A stretch of DNA of 64,000 bases. It comes from Olivibacter domesticus (GTDB taxonomy: Bacteria > Bacteroidota > Bacteroidia > Sphingobacteriales > Sphingobacteriaceae). The stretch is taken from positions 186,001 to 250,000 of the forward strand of contig NZ_FOAF01000007.1 in NCBI RefSeq assembly GCF_900109575.1. Direction: 5' to 3'. The notes beneath the pieces are model-generated. The model searched no databases and was not told the origin of the DNA. It worked only from the letters and a program-made list of their open reading frames with translations. Made by a program: the position numbers and the translations under genes. Below, piece after piece: positions 25,737 to 35,360 of this stretch. Each line of letters begins with the position of its first letter. Within the stretch, counting starts at the first letter, position 1.

Positions 25737-28664
25737 ATATCCAAAAAGCGTTTTTAAATCAAGCTCTTCTACTTGTCCATACTTAGCTAAGTCGGCAACC
25801 TTTACACGATTTTTGTTGGCTACGATGCAATAAGCATACGTTTTATCTTTGAATTCCTGATCATGGAAATTCTTTAAGTCATCGAATGTAAGCTTTTTAG
25901 CATCCTCGTACACCTTCTTGCGCATATCATAATCAATCCCCAAGCGTTTAGCTCCTAAATAAGAAAAGATGATACCGTCTTCTGTTATTCTGCTGGTAAT
26001 TAAAGACTTTAACAAACTTTCTTTACTGGTAATAAAAACCTTCTCAGAAGCGGGCAATTCCTGCAATAACTCACTCATTCCGGCAACGGCATCATCTAGT
26101 TTGTCTGCCTGCGTGCCTACATAAGCAAGAATACTATAAGAATCTTCTTTCTTTGTGGGAGATGAATATACCGCGTATGTAGAATAAGCTAAAGCCTTAG
26201 ATTCTCTAATGGTCTGGAAAACAATACCACTCATACCTCCTCCAAAGTAATTGTTAAACAGTTGAATAATCGCGGTTTTGTTGGGATCGTACTTGTTTGA
26301 ATTTCTAAACCAATCAATTTCCGCCTGTACCATATCATAATCAGCAAAATAAACAAGCGGCTTCTCTTGTACCGTTTTTTCGAATTTTATAGCTGCTGGA
26401 TAGGGAAGGTACGACGTTGGTATGTAGTGTAAGGAAGCCAATTCTTTCGTTATGTCTGTATTGGACTTAGGTCCGTAGTAAATAATGTTATGTTGATAGC
26501 TAATAAGATCATGCAAAATATCCGTTAGTTGCTTACCTGTGATCGAATCAAGGTCAGCATCTGAAAGCGTATAATTAAAAGGATTTTTTTCACCATATTG
26601 CGCATAGCTAACCAAACCTCGTAATATTGTTCCTTTATCTAATTTTGCGTCTTCCCTTGATTTTTTCACACGTACCTTCAAACGTTGCCACGCTTCTTCA
26701 TCCGCCTTACAATTTTTTATTAAATCTTCTAACAAAACGACTGCCTGCCCAAAATTTTCCTGCAAACCATCTAAACTTATGGAACTGATTTCCGAAGATA
26801 CATTCACATCAAAAGAAGAGGCTATTTGATAAAAAGCTTTACTAATCTCCTCTGCGGTTTTCGTATCCGTACCGATGTACTGTAAATATTCAGCAGCCAA
26901 TGGAAGCAATTTATTGTTATAGCTACCCATCTCGAAACGATAATTCAGGCGAAAAATCTCATTATTTTTGTTTTCAACGGTTAACAGTTCCAGCCCTTTT
27001 AGCTTATTTTTAGTGATGTCTTTCTTGAAATCTAACCAAACGGGCGACACAGCGGTTTCGCTCATTTCATTAACTTGTTTTAAAAATACCGACTGCGCGT
27101 CCCTGTTTACCTCCACTGGTGTAATGCTGGGTTTCTCTACTTTTTGTATATTTTTATCTTCCCCTTTTCGCTTATATACAGCAACATAATTATCATTAAG
27201 GTATTTATTGGCAAAGGCAATGATATCTTTCTTTGTAATATTGGCTAGTGTAGTATTATAAGAAACAATTCTTTTCCAGTCAATATCCGAAGTAAAAGCA
27301 TCCATTAAGCTACCAGCCCTTGATTCATAACTTTCATTTGATTCGATCGTATTCTTTTTTGCATTATTCACTATAGCGGTTAGTAGATCGTCAGAAAAAT
27401 CACCTTTTTTTAGTTTTTCAATCTCTCCTAGCATTAGATTTTTGACTTCATCGAGGGATTGATCTTTCATGGGTCTTCCTTGTAATAATAAGGTGCTGTA
27501 GTCTTTGAGAACATACGAAAATGCCGCTGCCGAAAGCAGACGCTGTTTTTTAACAAGGTTCAGATCAAACATGCCTGCATTACCATTTGTTAAAATGTTT
27601 CCAACTAACTCTAATAGCTGAGTATCTTTACTTTGAGAACCTGGAAACCGAAATCCGATCATAATGCTTTCCGGTGTAGGGCCTTTAACTTCTTTAATAA
27701 CCGGAGTTGTTATTGCTCTTTCTGCATCAAAATGATACGAAGGCACCTCTTTTCTTTTCATATAAGAGAAATTGGCATCTATTTTTTTTATCATTTCGTT
27801 TGGATCAAAGTCTCCCGACATGATTATTGCCATGTTGTTTGGAACATAAAATTTATTATAGTAATCGCGAATAGCAATGAGCGATGGATTTTTTAAATGT
27901 TCGACCGTACCAATAGTGGTTTGCTTACCGTAGCTATTAGGAAATAAATTGGCAAACATGGCTTCAAAAGATTTAGTGCCGTCATTATCTAAACCTCGGT
28001 TTTTTTCTTCGTAAACGGCTTCCAATTCTGTATGAAAAATACGGAAAATAGGATTACGAAATCGCTCAGCTTGCACCCTCAAAAATTTATCAACGGAGGT
28101 AGAAGGTATGTTTTCGATGTAAACAGTTTGCTCAAATGAAGTGAAGGCATTGCTACCTTGCGTGCCCATGTTTGCCATTACTTTATCATATTCGTTAGCG
28201 ATTGCAAACTTGGCGGCTTCACCCGAAACCTTGTCTATTTGTGCATAAATGGCTTTTCGTTTAGCGGAATCAACGCTAGCGTTATATTCTTCATATAGAT
28301 TATCGATACTATCTAGTAATGGTTTTTCTTTTTTCCAATCGAGTGAGCCATATTTATCTGTACCTTTAAATAGTAGGTGTTCTAGGTAATGGGCTAACCC
28401 TGTATGGTTGGCAGGGTCTGTTTTACTTCCGGCTTTGATAGCTATATACGTTTGAATGCGTGGTTCTTTAATAGTGGGACTTAATATAACGGTTAGTCCG
28501 TTATCCAGGGTATAAAAGCGGGAGGTGGTTGGGTCATCTGAGACATACTTATAAGTATATCCATCGTGAGTTGCAGTTTTCCATTCGGCAGCTTCTTGTG
28601 CTAGTAGGTTTCCAAAGCTTATAAAAAGAAAAATACAAGAAAAAAAGTTTCGTTTAAGGTTCAT
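25734..28664 (-). CDS. M16 family zinc metallopeptidase (exported, two-half insulinase type)
   Basis: A 976-residue exported protease. A signal peptide (FFSCIFLFISFGNLLAQ) precedes an active M16 half with the inverted zinc motif H-x-x-E-H (LAHYLEHLLFKG near residue 85) and the distal Glu in EAVYEEKNRGLDN. It continues with M16_C domains (NNMAIIMSGDFDPNEMIKKI) and a second inactive half (to the C-terminus, with FNNYFGGGMSGIVFQTIRE). It probably degrades peptides in the periplasm. The ATG at 28664 is chosen because it starts the signal peptide; a longer reading adds 29 residues without signal-peptide character. Confidence 0.93.
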   Translation of the reverse strand: MNLKRNFFSCIFLFISFGNLLAQEAAEWKTATHDGYTYKYVSDDPTTSRFYTLDNGLTVILSPTIKEPRIQTYIAIKAGSKTDPANHTGLAHYLEHLLFKGTDKYGSLDWKKEKPLLDSIDNLYEEYNASVDSAKRKAIYAQIDKVSGEAAKFAIANEYDKVMANMGTQGSNAFTSFEQTVYIENIPSTSVDKFLRVQAERFRNPIFRIFHTELEAVYEEKNRGLDNDGTKSFEAMFANLFPNSYGKQTTIGTVEHLKNPSLIAIRDYYNKFYVPNNMAIIMSGDFDPNEMIKKIDANFSYMKRKEVPSYHFDAERAITTPVIKEVKGPTPESIMIGFRFPGSQSKDTQLLELVGNILTNGNAGMFDLNLVKKQRLLSAAAFSYVLKDYSTLLLQGRPMKDQSLDEVKNLMLGEIEKLKKGDFSDDLLTAIVNNAKKNTIESNESYESRAGSLMDAFTSDIDWKRIVSYNTTLANITKKDIIAFANKYLNDNYVAVYKRKGEDKNIQKVEKPSITPVEVNRDAQSVFLKQVNEMSETAVSPVWLDFKKDITKNKLKGLELLTVENKNNEIFRLNYRFEMGSYNNKLLPLAAEYLQYIGTDTKTAEEISKAFYQIASSFDVNVSSEISSISLDGLQENFGQAVVLLEDLIKNCKADEEAWQRLKVRVKKSREDAKLDKGTILRGLVSYAQYGEKNPFNYTLSDADLDSITGKQLTDILHDLISYQHNIIYYGPKSNTDITKELASLHYIPTSYLPYPAAIKFEKTVQEKPLVYFADYDMVQAEIDWFRNSNKYDPNKTAIIQLFNNYFGGGMSGIVFQTIRESKALAYSTYAVYSSPTKKEDSYSILAYVGTQADKLDDAVAGMSELLQELPASEKVFITSKESLLKSLITSRITEDGIIFSYLGAKRLGIDYDMRKKVYEDAKKLTFDDLKNFHDQEFKDKTYAYCIVANKNRVKVADLAKYGQVEELDLKTLFGY

Positions 28665-28762
28665 ATTTTTGTGAATATTAATAATGTTTAAAGTTAATGT
28701 TTGAAATCGAAACTTTTTGGCACTTCGTTTGTATAATTTAAACATCATCAATAAATATTAAA

Positions 28763-29452
28763 ATGAGAGTAAACAAAAACATAGCGATCTTTGGCGTTGC
28801 GTTGGCAACCTCATGTATGTTATTTACCAGCTGTAATACAGTTAAATCAATGAACAACACGCAAAAAGGTGCTGGCATTGGTGCTGTTGGCGGTGCAGGC
28901 TTGGGAGCTTTAATAGGTAAAAAAGCAGGTAATACTGCGGTCGGAGCTATTATCGGCGGTGCCTTAGGTGGTGTTGCCGGAGGCCTGATTGGAAAAAAAA
29001 TGGATAAGCAAGCAGCAGAAATAGAGCGGACCGTAGATGGGGCGGAAGTTGTAAAAGCTGGTGAAGGTATTATCGTTAAATTTGACTCGGGCATTCTTTT
29101 TGGCTTTGATCAGACAGCCCTTCGCCCTGAAGCACAAACAAATATTAAGAATTTAGTTAATTCGCTAAATTCAAATCCTGACACAGATATTCTAGTTATT
29201 GGTCACACGGATAACAAGGGTACTGAACAATACAATCAAGGGTTATCGGAACGTAGAGCAAATGCCGTTAAAACCTATGCTGTATCTCAAGGATTGGCCG
29301 GTGGCAGAGTTAAAACCGAAGGAAAAAGCTTTAGCGAACCAATTGGAGACAATAGTACCGAGGCTGGTCGCGCGCAGAACCGTCGTGTAGAAATCGTTAT
29401 TGTGGCAAATGATAAAATGAAAGCAGACGCCAAACAAGAAACGTCTATGTAA
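28763..29452 (+). CDS. OmpA-family lipoprotein with glycine-zipper segment
   Basis: A 229-residue predicted lipoprotein: leader ending at C24 (SCMLFTSC), a glycine-zipper (YMGG-like) region GAGIGAVGGAGLGALIGKKA ... IIGGALGGVAGGLIGKK (about 38-82), and a C-terminal OmpA/MotB peptidoglycan-binding domain with VIGHTDNKGTEQYNQGLSER (Asp and Arg that contact peptidoglycan) near 155-175. It resembles YiaD-type proteins that tether the outer membrane to the wall. It is divergent from the M16 gene and is followed by a clear terminator. Confidence 0.93.
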   Translation: MRVNKNIAIFGVALATSCMLFTSCNTVKSMNNTQKGAGIGAVGGAGLGALIGKKAGNTAVGAIIGGALGGVAGGLIGKKMDKQAAEIERTVDGAEVVKAGEGIIVKFDSGILFGFDQTALRPEAQTNIKNLVNSLNSNPDTDILVIGHTDNKGTEQYNQGLSERRANAVKTYAVSQGLAGGRVKTEGKSFSEPIGDNSTEAGRAQNRRVEIVIVANDKMKADAKQETSM

Positions 29453-29470
29453 TTTTTATTTACAAACATA

Positions 29471-29503
29471 AAAAAAGGCAGATATGATTTATCTGCCTTT
29501 TTT
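29471..29503 (+). terminator. Intrinsic terminator after the OmpA-like gene
   Basis: A-rich tract, an 8-bp GGCAGATA / TATCTGCC core extended by A/T pairs to 14 bp, a 5-nt loop and a run of six T residues, 18 nt after the stop. Confidence 0.85.
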
Positions 29504-29605
29504 ATACAACCTAACAGCGCAATTTAATTGTTAAAAAAGCTTAATCCGGAAGCCTAATCCCTAAAATTACTTAAATTCACGCTTTCAATTTTAATCGCAT
29601 TTAAT

Positions 29606-30907
29606 ATGGTGAGGGTCTTGCTAATAGTTATTTTTTCTTTTCTCTATGTAAACACCTATGCACAAAAAAAGACTAAAAAAGCAGCGAAGCCTCAAGTACT
29701 TGTATACGGTCACGACGCGGGCGCATTTTCAGCGGCCATTCAATCGGCCCAGTCAGGAGTGGAGACGCTGCTTATCATAGATTCAACACACATCGGAGGA
29801 ACACTCATCAGTGGAAAAAATAAACAAATAAGCACCAACCATCATTTAGATATAGGAACTTGGGCTTTTTTCTTAAGGGGAATTGCAAATGTTAAAACTA
29901 TATCTGACTCTGCCTCTAGGGCTGCCAAAAACAATATATCGCCTCGCATCGCTCAAAATGTATTTGAAGGAACACTAGATACAGTTCAAAGGCTTAGCTT
30001 TCGAAAAAATTTAAAAATTAGCGCCCTAGAGAAATCGGGCAAAAACTGGCAGGTTACACTCAGCAGTAAAGAGAAAATAAAAGTGAAAGCAATAGTAGAC
30101 GCCTCTTTAAATGCCTCATTATCTGCATTAATAACTAAAAATGAAGAGCCTGCTCCTAAGGCTCAACTGAAGACAATTCAGTATAATGACCCACTCTATA
30201 GAACAGGAATAGCTGTTGGAGCTATTGAAGACAAAATTTTTAATATCCCTTTAAAAAGTATCCTGCCTGACAGCAACCGTGCTAATTATTTCGTTGTAAA
30301 CACGCTAAATGATACTCACTTGTTGAATGGCAACGATGTGCCAATAACAATGCTCCTGGCCCAAGCGTGTGGCGCTGCTGCAGCCTATTGCGCATTTTTT
30401 GATGTTTCGTCTGATAAAATTAACGCAAGAACGCTTCAAGGTGAATTATTAGCCTATAAAAGTTTTATTATGCCCTTTCAAGACGTATCGTTAGACGATC
30501 CACATGCGACCCAGATTCAACATGTTGGAGCAACTGGTATATTGCAAGGAGTATATAAGAAAGAAGGCAATAGTAAAAAGTTTTTATTCCTGCCCGACAG
30601 CCTTGTCTCTTCAAAACAGATTGAACCTGTTATCAAGCAATTATTTACGAGAAGCCAAATTTGGTTTAAAGATAAAAACATTTCCACCTTGAAATCAAGT
30701 GATGTACTTAGTTTAATAAAATATGTTGCCAATAGAGGTGATGAATTAGATGCGGAGGTAGAAAAGGGTTGGAAAAAACGATTTAGGTTCAAAGGGGAGT
30801 TTAAGCAAAGTAATCTGCTCACCAGAAGGCAACTAGCAGTTCTGCTTGATACTTATTTGCAACCCTTTAACGTCCGAATCACATCTGACGGAAATTTTCA
30901 ATATTAA
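29606..30907 (+). CDS. Exported FAD-dependent oxidoreductase-like protein
   Basis: A 433-residue exported protein. The signal peptide (LLIVIFSFLYVNTYAQ) is followed by a variant dinucleotide-binding motif VLVYGHDAGAFSAAIQSAQ (GxxxGxxxA) and DSTHIGGTLISGKN, as in the FAD_oxidored family. A later block AQACGAAAAYCAFFDVSSD near 250-270 matches the C-terminal FAD contact of that family. The C-terminal 130 residues look like a separate domain. The protein is shorter than typical family members (about 550), and the first motif departs from GxGxxG, so FAD binding is not certain. The substrate is unknown. Confidence 0.7.
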   Translation: MVRVLLIVIFSFLYVNTYAQKKTKKAAKPQVLVYGHDAGAFSAAIQSAQSGVETLLIIDSTHIGGTLISGKNKQISTNHHLDIGTWAFFLRGIANVKTISDSASRAAKNNISPRIAQNVFEGTLDTVQRLSFRKNLKISALEKSGKNWQVTLSSKEKIKVKAIVDASLNASLSALITKNEEPAPKAQLKTIQYNDPLYRTGIAVGAIEDKIFNIPLKSILPDSNRANYFVVNTLNDTHLLNGNDVPITMLLAQACGAAAAYCAFFDVSSDKINARTLQGELLAYKSFIMPFQDVSLDDPHATQIQHVGATGILQGVYKKEGNSKKFLFLPDSLVSSKQIEPVIKQLFTRSQIWFKDKNISTLKSSDVLSLIKYVANRGDELDAEVEKGWKKRFRFKGEFKQSNLLTRRQLAVLLDTYLQPFNVRITSDGNFQY

Positions 30908-30921
30908 AAAAGCACATTAAA

Positions 30922-30967
30922 ATAAGGGTGTATAAAAGCCTGTAAACAGCTTTTTATACACCCTTAT
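30922..30967. terminator. Bidirectional terminator hairpin
   Basis: A 16-bp perfect stem (ATAAGGGTGTATAAAA / TTTTATACACCCTTAT) separated by 14 nt lies between the FAD-protein stop and the convergent nagB stop. Confidence 0.8.
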
Positions 30968-30987
30968 CCAAAAAATTATTTTAGCGA

Positions 30988-32907
30988 TTAGAACTTCCAG
31001 CGCACAAATGCTTCTATCGCTTCGTAATCGGCCAGTCCTAATTCATCGTATTTTCGAGCCGTTTCACTTGTCCGGTCTTCAGCCCGCACCCAAAATTCTC
31101 TAGCATCATCTCCTGGAAATACCGGTAAATCCTTTTGCGATTGATGTTTAAATATGGCGAGTCGTTTACGAATTACCTCTTGAGGGGAAAGTGGCACTGC
31201 CATCTCTATTTCATGCACCTCAAACTCATGCCAAGCTCCACGATATAGCCATAACCAACAATCCTTAGTCCACTCTTCTGTTTTATCGAGTCGTTTCAGT
31301 GCTTCTAAAATAATGTCGAAGCACACTTTATGTGTTCCATGGGGGTCTGCAAAATCACCAGCAGCAAATACCTGATGCGGTTTCACCTGCTGTAATAACG
31401 CCATCGTTTGAACAATATCATCCTCATGGGAGACATCTTTCGAAAACTTACTCCTATCATAGAACGGCAAGTTCTGGAAATGGATGTTTTCATCAGGTAG
31501 CCCTGCAAAACGAGCCCCGGCGATCGCCTCTCCTTTCCTTATAAGTCCTTTTATTGTTCTAATCTCTTCTGTGTCAATCTGGTTAGGTTTCTTCGCAGCG
31601 ATGAATTTCCTAGCATCTGTATAAAGACTTTCTAATGTTGTCGTGTCTGCACCCGTCGATTTAGCAAAATCCTTCGCAAATTCAATGTATCTAAGTGCAT
31701 CATCATCCCAGACTGCGGTATTACCCGAGGTTTGATAGGCAACATGTACGTTATGTCCTTGATCAGCCAACCGAATAAATGTACCGCCCATTGAGATTAC
31801 ATCGTCATCAGGATGCGGTGAGAAAATAATAGCATTTTTCTTTGCTGGTACAGCCCTTTCCGGCCGTTGACTATCATCTGCATTGGGTTTACCTCCCGGC
31901 CATCCCGTTATAGTATGCTGCAATTGATTGAAGATATCAATATTTATGTTATATACAGGGCCTTTCTCTGTGGCCAACTGCGCCATACCATGATTGTTAT
32001 AGTCTTCTTCTGTTAATTTCAGTATCGGTTTCCTTAAGGTCTGCGCTAGCCATATAACTGCCTTTTTAATGGTCTTAGAATCCCATACACAATCTTTTAC
32101 CAACCATGGAGTATTAAAGCGAGTAAGTTCACTAGCCGCACCTTCATCAAGAATAAATTCTACACTATCAGATAATTGCAAATAAGTAGCTGGCACTTCT
32201 GAAGACATTTCTCCTTCTACTGCCTTCTTCACAATTTCCGCCTTTACAGGGCTCCATGCCATCAATATAATCTCGCGTGCTTTAAAAATAGTACCAATTC
32301 CCATCGTAATCGCCTTGGTTGGCACATTTTCTTTTCCCCCGAAATCACGCGAGGCATCACGTCTTGTTAAATCATCTAAGGTAACTAATCGTGTACCTGA
32401 ATTGGGTGCGGAGCCCGGCTCATTAAATCCAATGTGCCCAGTCCTACCAATTCCCAACAATTGAAAATCCAATCCTCCAAATTCCGTGATTTTTCGCTCA
32501 TACTCCATACAATAATCAGCAATTGAAGATTGGTCTAGCCGACCATCAGGTATATGAACATTTTCTCTGTTAATGTCAATATGGTCAAACAAATGTTTGT
32601 TCATAAACGTAACATAACTTTGAACGGAATCCGGTTGCATCGGGAAATACTCATCCAGATTAAATGTAATTACATTTTTAAAGCTTAATCCTTCTTCACG
32701 ATGAAGGCGTACAAGCTCTGCATAAACTTGAACAGGAGTTGCACCTGTAGCGAGACCAAGTATGGCCTGCTCACCTTTTTGTTGCTTTTCTTTAATTAAA
32801 GTTGCGATGCGTGCAGCTACGGATAAAGAAGCTGCTTTTGAATTTTTATAAACGCTTACGGGAAGTTTCTCGAAACGCGTTTCTTCCAATAGATTTAATC
32901 TAGCCAT
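30988..32907 (-). CDS. nagB: Glucosamine-6-phosphate deaminase fused to a PIG-L-type deacetylase
   Basis: A 639-residue two-domain protein. Residues 1-265 are NagB (GLATGATPVQVYAEL, FNLDEYFPM, LGIGRTGHIGFNEPGS), which converts glucosamine-6-P to fructose-6-P and ammonia. Residues about 375-639 are a PIG-L/LmbE deacetylase domain (FSPHPDDDVISMGGTFIRLA, the zinc AHPDD-like motif; GDFADPHGTHKVCFDI). This fusion is common in Bacteroidota and suggests coupled use of N-acetylated amino sugars, though the deacetylase substrate is not established. The ATG at 32907 gives the usual start MARLNLLEETRFEKLPV. No nagA or transporter is adjacent. Confidence 0.93.
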   Translation of the reverse strand: MARLNLLEETRFEKLPVSVYKNSKAASLSVAARIATLIKEKQQKGEQAILGLATGATPVQVYAELVRLHREEGLSFKNVITFNLDEYFPMQPDSVQSYVTFMNKHLFDHIDINRENVHIPDGRLDQSSIADYCMEYERKITEFGGLDFQLLGIGRTGHIGFNEPGSAPNSGTRLVTLDDLTRRDASRDFGGKENVPTKAITMGIGTIFKAREIILMAWSPVKAEIVKKAVEGEMSSEVPATYLQLSDSVEFILDEGAASELTRFNTPWLVKDCVWDSKTIKKAVIWLAQTLRKPILKLTEEDYNNHGMAQLATEKGPVYNINIDIFNQLQHTITGWPGGKPNADDSQRPERAVPAKKNAIIFSPHPDDDVISMGGTFIRLADQGHNVHVAYQTSGNTAVWDDDALRYIEFAKDFAKSTGADTTTLESLYTDARKFIAAKKPNQIDTEEIRTIKGLIRKGEAIAGARFAGLPDENIHFQNLPFYDRSKFSKDVSHEDDIVQTMALLQQVKPHQVFAAGDFADPHGTHKVCFDIILEALKRLDKTEEWTKDCWLWLYRGAWHEFEVHEIEMAVPLSPQEVIRKRLAIFKHQSQKDLPVFPGDDAREFWVRAEDRTSETARKYDELGLADYEAIEAFVRWKF

Positions 32908-33261
32908 TTTGAGGATAGTTACATTTAAGGTGAGAAGCAAAAATAATGAAATATTACGTTTAGCATAATAAAATAATGCGCTTTTTAAGTTAAATTTCGC
33001 ACTAGGCACTAAGCAATCGAGTGCGTAATCTATCTTTTTCTCACCTTATGTGCTAATTTGTTCTTTATTTGTAAAGAAATTCTCATCAAAAAAAGGAAAA
33101 CTTTCTTCTATCAAATGCTTTATTAACGCTTTGAAGATTTTTTTATTAATACATAGTATTGAAAGTGAAACGAATAATTATTTCACTTTGTTATTTGGTC
33201 AAACGAACTTTTTGGGAATCCCCATAGAATAGACATCTTTATCTATTTCTTATTGTTGAAT
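32908..33261. other. AT-rich gap upstream of nagB
   Basis: I see no credible gene. It contains one stem-loop with 9-bp arms (AAAGTGAAA / TTTCACTTT) at 33162-33189 and A/T-rich DNA. No exact TAnnTTTG box is in position for nagB. Confidence 0.5.
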
Positions 33262-33820
33262 GAAAAGGAACCTTTAATTTATGCGCTGATCGCGCAGATC
33301 TTTTCCCACTTGCCGCGCCCATTGGCAAGGTGCTTTGGCTGGCTTGCTCCGTTGCAATCCGTGGCTGTCATGCCGGACACAAAAGAAGCACTCTCCCCAC
33401 AAGGCTAGGGCTTCGTTCGTCTTTTGTTCTGTTTCCGTAGCTGCGCTTTAAAATGAATTACAGGCATGTCAGCTGCCGATTGCTGCCTACACAAGCTCAT
33501 GCCATTTCCGTTCTTCGGAACGTCTATGCTTACTCGCAACGACTCTCCGTTCTAATTAATCCAATTAATCCGCCTTGACCGTTAATACCAGTTTTTGGGG
33601 ATCGTGAGCAGGGTCGAATGGCCTTGGAGGATAAGGCAGCAGTGAGCAGCAAAGCATTGGCAGCACCGTTGATTTACAACCTACCAAGCGGATTGAGGAA
33701 GCGTAGCGGCTGCAATACGTGTTATAGATGCTTTGCAATCAGATGCAACGTAGCATCCATAGCCTTGATTTTTGCTCAACTTTTGATCAAGCAAAAGTTG
33801 ATATAAAAAAGGTTCCCTTA
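33262..33820. repeat. GC-richer folded non-coding element with terminal inverted repeats (candidate dispersed repeat)
   Basis: The segment is visibly more GC-rich than its flanks and is bounded by inverted GGAACCTTT (33267-33275) and AAAGGTTCC (33808-33816), each extended by imperfect A/T pairs. It contains several hairpins: TGCGC/GCGCA (33282-33296), ACAAAAGA/TCTTTTGT (33379-33427), CGTTC-TTCG-GAACG with a UUCG tetraloop (33509-33522), and CAACTTTTG/CAAAAGTTG (33777-33800). All frames are interrupted; the longest (33618-33806, 62 codons) has no recognisable content. No transposase is present. It looks like a non-autonomous mobile or repeated element. Confidence 0.6.
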
Positions 33821-33874
33821 TTATCATCAAACAAGACGAATTTACGCTCAAAAGAGTTCTACAATTTCTTAAAT

Positions 33875-34675
33875 TTATGACTGATTCTCTTTATTTAACA
33901 CTGCAACAAAGTCCTTTATAGAAGAGGTCGGGTTAGCAGATTTCATAAAATTTTCGCCAATTAAAAACCCCTGAAAACCTGTGGTTTTTAGTGCTTTTAT
34001 AGATTCCGGATTACTTATACCACTTTCGGAAACTTTTATATATTGACGAGGAATCAGGTCCACCAAATCCAATGAATGTTGAATAGAAACTGAAAAATCC
34101 TTTAAATTTCTATTATTCACTCCTATGGCATCAATTTCCGCAATGGTATTCCCAATAAGCTCCTGCTCATTATGAATTTCTAAAAGCACATTTAATCCCA
34201 GTGACTTAGCATATTTAGCCAATCGTGCTACTTCTTCATTTGATAATACCGCAGCTATTAACAGAATGATGTCTGCACCATATGCTTTTGCTTCTGCTAT
34301 CTGATACTCATCTACGATAAAATCTTTCCTCAATAAAGGAATATTAACTGCTTTTCTTGCTTCCAGCAAATCAGTTAGCGATCCCTGAAAAAAATCATGG
34401 TCAGTTAAAACGGAAATAGCAGAGGCCCCTGCCTCGGCATAACCGGTTACCACTTCGGTAACAGAAACCGCATTGTTTATTATTCCTTTTGAAGGCGATG
34501 CTCTTTTGAATTCAGCTATTATACCTGTTCTTTCCTTATCAAGTATAAAATCTCTTAAATTATGACAGGGTCGATCGTAGAATATTCCATGTTTTAATTC
34601 TTCTTCACTTACTTTCCTTTTTGCCTGTGCTACCTCTATTCTTTTTCTTTCGATTATTTTATCTAATATAGTCAT
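33875..34675 (-). CDS. trpC: Indole-3-glycerol phosphate synthase
   Basis: Closes the indole ring in tryptophan synthesis. The 266-residue TIM-barrel protein has the family motifs IIAEFKRASPSKGII (near 52, catalytic Lys), ISVLTDHDFFQGSLTDL, PLLRKDFIVDEYQI (catalytic Lys) and IGVNNRNLKDFSV, with SESGI near 215 and FLIGENFM at the phosphate-binding end. It follows trpG by 34 nt and is the last trp gene here: neither trpD nor trpF/B/A is in the window. Confidence 0.97.
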   Translation of the reverse strand: MTILDKIIERKRIEVAQAKRKVSEEELKHGIFYDRPCHNLRDFILDKERTGIIAEFKRASPSKGIINNAVSVTEVVTGYAEAGASAISVLTDHDFFQGSLTDLLEARKAVNIPLLRKDFIVDEYQIAEAKAYGADIILLIAAVLSNEEVARLAKYAKSLGLNVLLEIHNEQELIGNTIAEIDAIGVNNRNLKDFSVSIQHSLDLVDLIPRQYIKVSESGISNPESIKALKTTGFQGFLIGENFMKSANPTSSIKDFVAVLNKENQS

Positions 34676-34709
34676 TTTCTTAAGTAGCTATTTTGCTCGA
34701 TCTTTTCAA

Positions 34710-35303
34710 TTAATTATTCAACCAATTTTCAATAAGTTTCTTTCCATGTTCACTCAATACTGATTCGGGATGAAACTGCAAACCCTTAACATCATACTCT
34801 TTATGAGATAAAGCCATAATTACGCCATCATCATCTACTGCTGTTATTTCCAGCACGTCTGGAAAATCCAATTTATCTACCGCCCAAGAATGGTAACGCC
34901 CAATCATGAATCTCTCGGGCAACCCCTTGAATAATGGTTCGTCTCTAGTTAAAATCTTCAGTGGTGTAGCGGTTCCATGGACGGGTTTTTTCAAATTAAA
35001 CAATTTGCCTCCATAAACTTCTGCAATTGCTTGTTGCCCCAAACATATTCCCAGAATGCTTTTTGAATTCCCGTAGGCTCGAATAACATCTAATAACAAA
35101 CCAGCCTCCTCTGGAATTCCAGGTCCCGGAGATAAAAGAATTTTATCGTACGCTGCCACATCTTGCAACAAAAATTTATCGTTTCTCAGGACAGTACAAT
35201 CCATTCCGCATTCCTGCAGAAGGTGTACTAAATTGAAAGTAAAAGAATCATAATTATCTACTACCAATATTTTGGATTCAGTAGCAAGTTCCTTTTGTGC
35301 CAT
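34710..35303 (-). CDS. trpG: Anthranilate synthase glutamine amidotransferase component
   Basis: Supplies ammonia from glutamine to TrpE. The 197-residue class I amidotransferase shows VVDNYDSFTFNLVHLL, the oxyanion loop LLSPGPGIPEEAG, the nucleophile Cys in GICLGQQAIAEVYGG near residue 86, and the His-Glu pair in GLQFHPESVLSEHG near 175. It lies 57 nt after trpE and before trpC. It could also serve 4-amino-4-deoxychorismate synthesis, as in some bacteria with one shared subunit. Confidence 0.96.
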   Translation of the reverse strand: MAQKELATESKILVVDNYDSFTFNLVHLLQECGMDCTVLRNDKFLLQDVAAYDKILLSPGPGIPEEAGLLLDVIRAYGNSKSILGICLGQQAIAEVYGGKLFNLKKPVHGTATPLKILTRDEPLFKGLPERFMIGRYHSWAVDKLDFPDVLEITAVDDDGVIMALSHKEYDVKGLQFHPESVLSEHGKKLIENWLNN

Positions 35304-35360
35304 TTCTTAATAATTGAAAACAGGCATTTTATGCCTTATTATAAGTAATTTAATAATTTA

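Noticed and set aside
33618-33806. Short open frame inside the 33.3-33.8 kb element
   Set aside because: Low-complexity translation, no start context, overlapped by hairpins; treated as non-coding.
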